In this document: piece after piece, positions 30,556 through 39,125 of the stretch | Numbering within the stretch: the stretch's first letter is position 1 | Layout of the letters: each line of letters opens with the position of its first letter | NCBI GenBank assembly: GCA_002803225.1 | Contig: NXFV01001003.1 | Coordinates: forward strand, 1-39,125 | Origin: Gamarada debralockiae | Lineage: Eukaryota; Ascomycota; Leotiomycetes; Helotiales; Hyphodiscaceae | Reading direction: 5' to 3' | DNA length: 39,125 nucleotides | Notes under the pieces: model-generated | Database searches by the model: none | Seen by the model: the letters and a program-made list of their open reading frames with translations, nothing else | Told to the model about the DNA's origin: nothing | Translations under genes and position numbers: made by a program

Positions 30556-33500
30556 CGCGTTTTCATCAGCATTGGATCAAAGATGAACACAAATACAACG
30601 CCAAGGGGAGACCATCGTGGATGAACAGCGATAGCTCCACGAGGCGAACTTGCTGAGTGAGAGGCTGCTTCCCATTGGATGTAAACGCATGGATAGACAC
30701 TTGGACGAGCAAGCGGGGAGTGTTAAGATTCGATACAGCGGCAAACGGCACGGATGCAGACTTATTAAGAATAGGAATGGCCCAACTGATTGATGCTGCA
30801 GGGTTACTGTTACGCGCTGGAGCCCTGGAAGAAAGTATCCGAGTCCAGCTATCCCTGTCCGAACCCTGCATTTGAGAGCGGGTCTCGAGGCGGTGCCGAA
30901 ATGGAATCGGCAAACAGAGCTGCACTATCTCCGTAGCAATCATGACCCATCTTGTCTACATTTGGCACTGGGACTGACTTTATTTTGTTGACTGTAGCTA
31001 TTATTGATTGCCGTCGTTCTCAGCCTTCGGACGAAAAGTTCGTCTCATCCAAGCAGCGCCACTCGGGGCTTCTAGAACACCACTGAGTTTAGAAATATCT
31101 GTCCTTTTGACTTCCAGTATCTAAATATCATATCAAGTGCCTGGGTATCGTCTTTGTCTGGCTTCTTATTTCGAGTCATTGCGTTTGCCATTGAATTTGT
31201 TACCAGCCCGAATACCGATAGCTTGCATCCATGAGTCATGACTGCACGATCCGGTCCACTAGGGCCTTTGATCACACAATCTTCCGCGAATCGATACTGC
31301 CTTTACCCTTGAGTAACTTTCGTTAAAGCAAGAAGAAATCCTGAGACAATGCCTTGTGTCTTGGTCTTTCTGAAGTTTTTGCAGACATCATTCCAGGAAA
31401 TGGTGTTTCTCTTCAGATAGAGGTGTTGATTTGGAGCTGTTTTACAAACTGTTGCACGATCGAGGGCTTGGAAAATAAGGTGCGCCGAAATGCATTCTCA
31501 ACGCTCAAAATTTGACCTGAACTCTTCCGCTCTTTACAAGTTAGGAAACCACCAAGGGCAGCGTGGCAAGCGACTTTGACTGCGAACAGCCTTAGACAAA
31601 ATGATAAAGCTATCTCGAATCCTACCTCTAAGAGTAATAAATGTCTAAACATTAGATCTTGTCTGTTTAGGATCACGATCATCATCAAGATACAGCAGAT
31701 GTCATGGACAGAGAGCGCGTGAAAAACACTGAGTTGGGAGCCTTGCACGACCTTATAGGTTACATGAGGTTGAAAGGGAACAGGGACATTCTCATGACCA
31801 AGGAAATCATACGGAGATTGTATAGTTAGATTTGATTTTTCAAAGAGTTTGGGTTGTTATGGATTTAATTTCAAAGAGTATGATGAAAGCGGGATGCAGC
31901 CTCTTTTGTAAATCAGCATCAGCGAGTGAGAGCCAATCAACTAAATTAACCATGTCTAGTCAACCTATAGTGGCCCATAAACAAAGCTGTTTATTTTTGT
32001 TGCACTTGGTACTCTGAAACTATTTCCTAGTGTCTTGAAAAGTTCTGGATTCTTAGTCATCTGCACTTTTGAACTGTTGGTGAGCTTTTAGTGATTTGAT
32101 CCTTTTTATATGGAAGTTTCGCTTTGCTCAATGATATTCCCAAGGGTTGTAATGATTGTCTTGTTTTGGAATCTAAACTCTTGAAGGCGGCTGCTCTCTG
32201 TAAATTGCAGCGGCTTGTCTGATGATCGCTCAAAGGCGTCAAGCGGTTCTTTTTCTTGTAGTACAACCCTAAGAATCAAAAGCCCTTGATTTCAACACCC
32301 ACTCAATGCCTCTTTCAACTAATATGATATATGAGCATGGATACATTTGGTCTGTTGAGCGCCAACATTACAACGCTTCACCCCTAAAACCCAATGTGAA
32401 GAGCGCGCACAGAGCGCTCAACTTGGAGTCTTACATGGATTTGCTATTGAAAAGTTATTTTCAAAAAAAGGTCCCAAGAGTTTGAGAAATAGACAACTTT
32501 TCGCTCCCTCGATTCAGGAATTTCCCCACAACCTTCTCTAATAACAACTGGTTATCAAAACTGAATCCTAATTTGAACGAAATCCGTTTTTGTTCGGAAA
32601 GGTGAGCAGGGCTGCTTTATCGGCAATATTGGGTGAGTTAAGGTGAGTAAGGGTGAGGGAAGGCGGGAAACAGGTGAGCAATAGTGAACAGGGCCTGGAA
32701 TAGTGTGCCAGGGGACCTGTTTCGACTCCTCGTCTGCAACTACTGTCACTAGCTAAAATTAGAGAAAGTTCAAAGATTCCTTTGGGAGTCCATTTTGGAT
32801 CCCTCTAGTCAAGTCGCACGTGACTAGTAATTCAGCTGAGACAGAATAATCCCGCTAAAGCAGACCAAGATATGCAGCGCCACGTCAAAATTCTCATGTC
32901 TGCCTAAACCCATTGAGATGATATATATGTTCTGATCTCGCAAGCAGAGTGTTCAAACAACGGCTCAACTGACCATTTAAAGAACGTTACCCTCTATTGA
33001 ATGCACCTAATCAAGGGATATTCGACCAACCCAACTGGCCGAACTCTCCTCTCTTTCGCAGCCTCGATCTCGTCCCATACTGTCGGAAAGTGGTATTCCT
33101 AGCTTCCTCAGCCTTATCAGGTCAATTCAGCTTATCGTTCAGTCTTGGTTCAGTCCTTAAATCAGCCCCAGAGTCAGTCCTTGAGACTCAGCCTTGTGTC
33201 AGTCCTTGGGTCAGTCCTTAGGTCTGCCCTTCAGTTAGTCACTCCTTCAGCCTAGTTAAAGAGCTCTTAGATCGCTCTTTACTCAGTAGCTTACATGAAT
33301 ATCAGATATATAGCTTAGATTTCTATCACACACCTTTAGCGACCGACAGATCTTCGAACAGCATCGGCCCAGAGTTTAGTTCTTAACGATACCAGGACGG
33401 ATATAACTCACTCGCAGTATACTAGTGGAACGGCTCACGAAGCCGTCCGTGTGAGCTAGCAAACCCGCTATTCGCTCTTTACGTTGCAACGCGATTTAAA

Positions 33501-33677
33501 GCCCCAAAGTCTTGTTCGTCTCACTATCAGCTTTCTGGGATCTTAGACGCCAAATTCTGCGGTGACGAGTTTCGTAAGTCCGCTAGCCGTAGCTTACTCA
33601 TCCGTCTTACAACTGTTCCGTATAGTTCTTAACGTTGACCTCACAGCTAACGTATTGTGCCACACACTTATTAGAAA
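30556..33677. other. 3.1-kb gap between two divergent NLR genes
   Basis: No gene is supported. A minus-strand open frame (30943 to 30566) could hold leader or first-exon sequence of the hydrolase-NACHT gene. Minus-strand frames at 31072-31275 and 31413-31748 have no recognisable motifs. Around 32620-32690 the plus strand is enriched in GGTGAG words. The last 560 bases before the SIR2 gene hold the 12-base repeats listed separately. This gap must contain both NLR promoters. Confidence 0.45.
33128..33257. repeat. Degenerate 12-bp tandem repeat upstream of the SIR2 NLR
   Basis: About ten units of 11-14 bases built on CAGTCCTTGGGT follow each other, for example at 33151, 33163, 33175, 33189, 33200 and 33212. 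They lie about 430-550 bases before the start codon, in the presumed promoter or leader. The strand-specific pyrimidine bias (repeated AGTCCTT) suggests slippage expansion. Confidence 0.65.
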
Positions 33678-36600
33678 ATGGAACCAGCTCCCAATCGTAG
33701 GGAAAGAGAGAATATTGCAAAGATTCGACAAGCCTTAGACGATAAGAAGCTCGTGATTATCGTAGGTGCCGGAGTCTCACTTGGTGCCATTCAGCCTCCG
33801 CCACCACGGATAACCTGGATTGGTCTCATTCAGGATGGACTAAACTATCTGGAGGAAAGGGGATTTGTGGCAGGAGATGACGTGGATCTCATACACTATC
33901 GAAACGTGCTAACTCGGGACAATTTGAACGTTCGGACAATTTTACGTACCTGTGCTTACCTGAAAGATGAGCTTGACTACAAGAAGCAATTTCCGACCTG
34001 GCTGGATTCGGTGTTTAGCTCTCTTCACCACGAAGTCAATCATCCTGAAGTCTTCGAAACTCTCCGCGAATTTCATCGAAAGGGTGCAAGGCTCATGACG
34101 ACGAATTACGACGAGCTTCTAGAAAACTTCTGCGGGTTGGACTGCGTACAGCGCTTGAACCCAGATGACGTCAGGAAATATGAGCGGTGCACTTCAAACG
34201 GAGTCTTCCATATACATGGTAGCTTTCGGTATCCGCAGGAGGTGGTGTTAGATCCCATCTCCTACTATCAAGTAAAGACTTCAGAAGATGTTCAGAACCT
34301 GCTCAAAACTTACCTTGGACACCATACCATACTCTTCGTTGGATGTAGCTCAGGACTCGAAGATCCTAATTTCAGTGAATTGTTGGGGTGGGCTAGCAGC
34401 AGAGACGAGACCCTCCCTAATCATTATTATCTTCTCGCCCGTAATCGAGATAATCTCGGGTGCAGTCCGCTCATCACACTAAGGTATGGCTCGGACTATG
34501 AGGATCTTATTCCGTACCTGAACACGTTGCTTGAAGATCCAGCCAATGCTTTGGCCATCAACACATCAGCTAAGAGGATGACTTCTGCCGGAACTGGTTC
34601 AGGTGTGTAGACTGTGCGACCACACCCCACCCCACCCCACCCCACTTTGTAACGAATATAATTTAGGCCCAACAACAGCAGCCCCCGTAAGATCTGTGTC
34701 AACACTTCCTGGATACTTGAATAGTGACCCAGATTTCCGTGGTCGAGATGGAATCCTCGAAGAGAGTGCACTTCGTCTGAAAAAGAACAGTCGTATTGCC
34801 CTTACGGGTTATGGAGGGATTGGGTAAGACAAATCTATGTTTTCTTTGACTGACATCAGTAGCTAATAGCAAGGTGCACAAGCAAAACAGCGATAGCCGT
34901 TCACTTCGCCCATAAATTTCGCACCGAGTACCTAAATTGCCATATCTTCTGGGTTTATGCTGCTACCACTCAGAATTTTATTGATTCCTATAGAAAAATT
35001 GCCGAGAAGCTGGCACTTCCTGGCATTGACGATGCAAAACTCGACACGCGGAAACTTGTCCGGGAATGGCTTGAAAAGAAGGAAAGTGGAAAATGGCTCA
35101 TGATTCTCGATAATGCCGATGACCCAAAGCTGTTTTATCCACAACATCAGAATCCATTGAATGACAAGGAACTGCAGCAATATATATTTACCTACCTTCC
35201 ACAATGTATCGACAGCGATGGTGCTATAATTATTACGACACGGTATGGAAGGCTTGGTCGAGAACTGCTAGATGGCGAAGAGCCGATCTGTGTTGAGCCT
35301 TTGGCTAAATCAGATGCAGAACATTTGCTTCGAGCAAAAGTTAAAGCAGAAAAATGGAACCCTAGAGCAGCTGAGATGCTGCTGATCATTTTGATGTATA
35401 CACCACTTGCGATTACTCAAGCAGCAGCATACATAAACTGCACCTATGACGTTTCTGTTGAAACGTACCTGGAGATGTTGCAGAAGGACCACTCAAGCAT
35501 GGCAGACGTTTTGAGCGAAGACCTCCCAGATCACAGAAGGCAAGCTGGTGTAGCAAACGCCATCTTCAAAACACTGAAGCTATCCTACGAGCATATTCGC
35601 AACAGTCCAAACCAGAATTTTAAAACAGCAGCAGATATTCTTTCACTGTTGGCGATTCTTGACAGTCAATCCATCCCTGCAACACTTTTACTGGAAGGAG
35701 TCGAAATAGCGCCGAACGAAAGGGCTGCGATTCAGGTTTTAAGAGACTTTTGCTTGATCAGAAATCGAGAAGATCACTATTCTTTACATCCGCTGGTACA
35801 ATTATCCACTCAATACTGGCTAAAATCCCGAGGCGACCTTCTGAGGTTCCAAGAGCGCGGGCTGCTCCTGCTCACCAGAAATTTCCATGGTACGGTGATT
35901 CTCTTGAGAACAGGACCATCTGCACTAAATATCTTTCTCAAGCGCTACACGTTCTACCATATCAGTGCAACGATCAAGAAGCTCGTGCCGACCTCCTACA
36001 CAATGTCGCAGGTTTTGAAACAGAGCGCGGACATTATGATGCTGCTCTCACACACGCTACAGAATGTCGTGTGATACGATGCACGACTCTAGAGGAACAC
36101 CATGAAAGGACGTTGGAAACAGAGTATCTCATAGGCCAAATTTTAGAGGAATTAGGAGAGTATCTGAAAGCAGAAACCAAGCACCGGTATGTGCTGGAGC
36201 ATCGAACAAGGCTTTTCGGCGAAGATAATCATGACACGATATCAAGTCTAGAAGAACTAGCTGGGGTTTTGGGCAATCAGGCAAAATACGAGGAAGCAGA
36301 AATGATGCAGCGTCGCGCTGTGGAAGGCTACGTGAAGAATGATCCGGAAGATTATGCACATATATCGATCGGCCTGAATAATTTAGGGCACTTGCTAGGA
36401 AATCAAGAGAGATTTGGTGAGGCAAAAGAGTATCTTCGAAAAGCGCTAAAGATGTACGAGAATACTTCGACGATGGACTGTCGAGAGGCTTTAAGTACTC
36501 TTAATAATATAGGTGTGTTGCGTGGTGATCAGGGGAAGGGCGTCGAAGCAGAGAAGATACATCGACAAGTATTGGAAGGAAGGGAAATGATCCTTGGCAG

Positions 36601-37036
36601 AGGCCACCCAGACACGCTGAACACCATTACAAATCTTGGAGTGGCTTTGGATGCTCAGCGGAGATATATTGAAGCTGAGGAGTTGCATCGAGAAGCCCTT
36701 ACGGGAATGGAGGCAGCCCTCAAAGAGGAGCATCCAGATACGCTTTCAACTCTCAACAATCTAGCGTGGAATCTTCACGGCCAGGGCAAATATGAGGGAG
36801 CAATTTCTTTGATGAAAATTACTAAAGAAGGCAGAGTACAGGTTCTTGGTGCTGATCATCCATGTTCTAAAAGGTCTTGTCAGTGGCACGCTGAATGGCT
36901 CGAGGAAGTGCGAGAACGCAAGAAAGGTTTTCCGAACGGAAAGAGAGTCCGCAATGGAAAATTTTTGTGTTTGAGAGAACGTGAAAGTAGAGTCTTGGAA
37001 GAGAATAGCCTGGTACACAAACGCTCGCGACATTAG
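33678..37036 (+). CDS. NLR-like STAND protein: SIR2-type domain, NB-ARC, TPR repeats
   Basis: Probably an immune or allorecognition sensor that consumes NAD when activated; this is inferred from architecture. Exons 33678-34602, 34667-34823 and 34883-35889 are solid, and 35943-37036 is joined either by a 53-base intron or by a frameshift. The spliced form has 1060 residues. SIR2 (about 20-290): GAGVS at 30-34, TTNYD with Asn143, FHIHG with His180, and GCSS at 222-225. These match the NAD-binding and catalytic positions of SIR2-like NADases. NB-ARC (about 320-650): Walker A GYGGIGKT at 356-363 (split by intron 2), LMILDNADD, IIITTRYGRLGREL, YTPLAIT, then YSLHPLVQ as the MHD-like block. C-terminal kinesin-light-chain-type TPRs have HPDTLNTITNLG and HPDTLSTLNNLA. 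A frame-A product without splicing would stop at 36074 and lack the TPRs. Confidence 0.87.
34625..34643 (+). repeat. Four CCCC runs within intron 1 of the SIR2 NLR
   Basis: Four CCCC runs separated by single A residues lie in the 64-base first intron. The opposite strand could form a G-quadruplex. A simple slippage repeat is the plain explanation. Confidence 0.6.
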
Positions 37037-37636
37037 ATTAAATAATATCCAGCCCTCCTCACACATGGGGTTGCAAGGTCTGGTCATTGAGAAGGGAAGC
37101 TCTGCCTCGATAGTGCAGGGGCAGGCAATTGTAAGTCATTCTGACCCACAGATGGGTCGCGAAACCATAGAAATCACGGTAGTGGAGATGGAAAGAATGT
37201 TTGAGAATGCTGAGCCCGGGGGAGATGGGGGATTTTGTGAGGTATGTCATTTTGCTTTCTAGAAAGATGGCTGAGAAGATGAAACAGAATTCGTCTTTTG
37301 TAAAGGATGAGAACTTTGTCATCGGTTACCCATGGATGCTGAGAGGGTTTTCAGCACAAAGAATTCAATCCACATCACTCTTCAAACACATTCTCCGAAG
37401 GACTACAACTAAGAACATTCGTGGTTTCCCTTTCATGATCCTCGTTGAGCAACGTGTGTCCTAGATCCATTCAACGGTGAAGAGGTCAAGAAGTAAGCCC
37501 AGTTCGTTGTCATCTCTGTAGCCTGTGCCAGGATAAGTATGTTGCCATACCACCACTCCTCCCCAGAGTCCTTCAGTATTTCCCTATTCATCAAGAATTT
37601 CCACGCAGAGAATTCCAAAATTGAAACCTGACTGCA
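37037..37636. other. Intergenic downstream of the SIR2 NLR
   Basis: No gene is supported. A plus-strand frame to 37262 (reading GRETIEITVVEMERMFENAE) has no recognised family and no clear start. It could be the 3' untranslated region of the NLR or a relic. Confidence 0.35.
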
Positions 37637-38134
37637 ATGTCATTCAACCACGACCATAACAAAGACGCCTCTCTCCCATCTCGCCCAAGAGTCTTCTCTC
37701 CGGTCGTGGTGCCGCCGTCGCAACAGCACAGCGGTATGACGACGCGTGCGGGGGCAAGAAACACCCAACCCGTCAACCAAGGCTACGGGAACGAAGGCTC
37801 CGGTAATACATCGCCGGCTCGGAGAACGTCACAATAACTACTCGCTGAGAACGTCGCCAGCATCAGAGCTCGTGCCACAGCTGCCAGCATGAATCAAGGA
37901 GTCCACAGCCTCGAGATCTTTGCGTGGTGTTTGGAAAGGAAAAGAGCTGAAGAGTGCCTATTCCCGAATATTTCTGAGTACTTGGCTCGCGGTTTGACGG
38001 AGCCGGAGGTAGACTTTGCATTGAATGCCAAAGGGGCGAGGTTGCGTGAGCTGTATATTGCGTCGAATAAGGCGAAGAGTGATTTCTCCGCCTCGATCAA
38101 TAGGTATAGCAGTGGGGAGCTGACGGTGGGGTAG
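37637..38134 (+). CDS. Unrecognised small protein, two exons
   Basis: I do not recognise this gene. ATG at 37637 opens a frame with a basic, Pro/Ser/Gln-rich first part (SPVVVPPSQQHSGMTTRAGA) that stops at TAA 37835-37837. The same frame reopens with no further stop to 38134. Removing a GT-AG intron 37803-37880 (donor GTAATA, acceptor CCACAG, 78 bases) keeps the frame and skips the TAA, giving 139 residues. The C-terminal part (about 60-139) looks helical and globular: FAWCLERKRAEECLFPNISE, then RGLTEPEVDFALNAKGARLR. The in-frame TAA is followed by CTA, so the intron is the simplest explanation but readthrough is possible. No signal peptide or membrane helix is visible. Confidence 0.55.
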
Positions 38135-38815
38135 ATGAAGACTTTTCGCGGTGGGTGTGTGTTTTGCCAAGGAGATGGCGGGGGAATTGGAGAAAATATG
38201 AAGCGAGAATCTGGGTCGGATCTCGAGGGGAGCGAGAGGCAGTCACGTTCTTTTGCTGGAGTTGGATGAGAGCAGAATGATCTACGAACTTGGGTAAGAC
38301 TTTACGTTGCTCTTTGGATTCGGAAGCCACTCACCAGACTAGCAGCCAGATAGGCAAATGGAGAAAAAGATAGATCACATGACCTTTCACTGTACTGCAA
38401 TGTTCTCCTTCCGGAAGTGACAACAACCTGCTCGTAAATGCAGCATACGGTGCAGAAATCCGGAACCCAGCGTCGTTCATTATCCCTCTGTCGCCTGTAT
38501 CCAGAGGGACTTCCTGTAACGAGATGGCCAACGAACTAAGCTGCCTTCACTCCGCTGACCCGCTCCACCAAAATATCTCAAAAGTATCGATATTGTGAGA
38601 CCAAAAGCGCTAGGACCATGGCATTCAAAAATAACCCAAGTCAGGAGCTGCCTCTCTCCTCTCGACCGGGTTGTCGTTCCGGGCAGTCCCCTATCACAGC
38701 AACCCAGGCCCAAGGCGTCAAGACACGTCTACGGACACCTTCAGCCCCCCAAATCCTCTTCCAACCAATCCACAATCACTGAGCCATCTCTGGCGCTCTT
38801 GACCCCGCCATCACA
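38135..38815. other. Intergenic
   Basis: Nothing recognised. A 74-codon open frame (38595-38819) overlaps the start of the next gene in another frame and has no motif. Confidence 0.4.
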
Positions 38816-39125
38816 ATGATCAATACGAAAGCCGCCTCACTTCCCACTGGTGTGGAATCAAAGACCAATCTGGAGACCCTGGTCCACTGTCTATCAGGCT
38901 CAGCAAATGACGTTGAGCCTACCTGTGCTGATGGCATACCGGCATTTGTGAGGCAATTATTGAAGAGGCCAGAGGGCGAAATTAGCTTTGGATATCGAGT
39001 GCAAGAGGTTAGCAGAGGGATACTATGCTACCCGTGCAGGAAAGTGGGAGTTCCTGAATCTGTTGTACAGTCTGTTCCGGTAAGTGTTCGTCAAAAATTT
39101 AGATGTATATATGCACTTTCGACTT
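38816..39125 (+). CDS. First exon of an unrecognised gene, cut by the window end
   Basis: ATG at 38816 opens a frame of 88 codons ending exactly on a codon boundary at a strong donor, GTAAGT at 39080. The exon reads SLPTGVESKTNLETLVHCLS, DGIPAFVRQLLKRPEGEISF and ILCYPCRKVGVPESVV. The sequence looks soluble and mixed alpha/beta, with a CYPC pair. No family is recognised, and the rest lies beyond 39125. Confidence 0.45.
   Translation, partial: MINTKAASLPTGVESKTNLETLVHCLSGSANDVEPTCADGIPAFVRQLLKRPEGEISFGYRVQEVSRGILCYPCRKVGVPESVVQSVPVSVRQKFRCIYALST

Noticed and set aside
33420..33460. GCTCAC...GTGAGC hairpin upstream of the SIR2 NLR
   Set aside because: The stem is only six bases and is expected by chance in this length. 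No other support was seen.
1..39125. CRISPR arrays, rRNA genes or bacterial operons
   Set aside because: None is present. The window is eukaryotic, with spliceosomal introns throughout.

Overview
The window is nuclear DNA of a filamentous ascomycete (Pezizomycotina). The case rests on many short introns of about 42-80 bases with GTRNGT-like donors and CTRAY-like branch sites, an intron-bearing RPB2 gene, a vacuolar ATPase G gene, a PET117 homologue, an ART-type arrestin, and multidomain NLR-like (STAND) proteins. The style of the RPB2, MFS, CorA-like and NLR sequences suggests Leotiomycetes, but that is an impression and not a placement.

Layout. (1) About 1-11,000 is a gene graveyard with transposon debris: an N-terminal scrap of an MFS transporter (692-848), a broken CorA-like transporter end (1295-1755), a 420-bp TA-flanked MITE (1861-2280), a 413-bp hAT-type MITE with an 8-bp target duplication (2468-2880) set in a NACHT-protein relic (2885-3103), an apparently intact secreted CE12 rhamnogalacturonan acetylesterase (4151-5092), a 149-bp TA-flanked foldback element (5775-5923), an unrecognised ORF (6432-7094), a much-broken MFS transporter whose first 170 bases match the scrap at 692, and a broken SnoaL-like gene on the minus strand (9255-9917). 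(2) About 11,297-24,640 is an ordinary housekeeping block: arrestin, zinc alcohol dehydrogenase, RPB2, PET117 (minus), VMA10 and a TGL2-like lipase. Gene models close in frame across all introns there. PET117 and VMA10 are divergent and share a 279-bp promoter region. (3) About 25,450-37,036 is a fast-evolving NLR segment: a degenerate EF-1alpha-like G domain, a minus-strand NLR with a SesB-like hydrolase, NACHT and ankyrin repeats, a 3.1-kb gap, and a divergent plus-strand NLR with SIR2, NB-ARC and TPR. (4) The right end has a small unrecognised two-exon gene and the first exon of another gene that runs off the window.

The most interesting item is the SIR2/NB-ARC/TPR protein. Its N-terminal domain keeps the residues expected of an NAD-consuming SIR2 domain, the architecture resembles bacterial SIR2-STAND defence proteins, and the frame change between NB-ARC and TPR can be read either as a one-base frameshift or as a 53-base intron. 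All exon structures were derived by eye from splice signals and reading frame, without transcript data or database searches.
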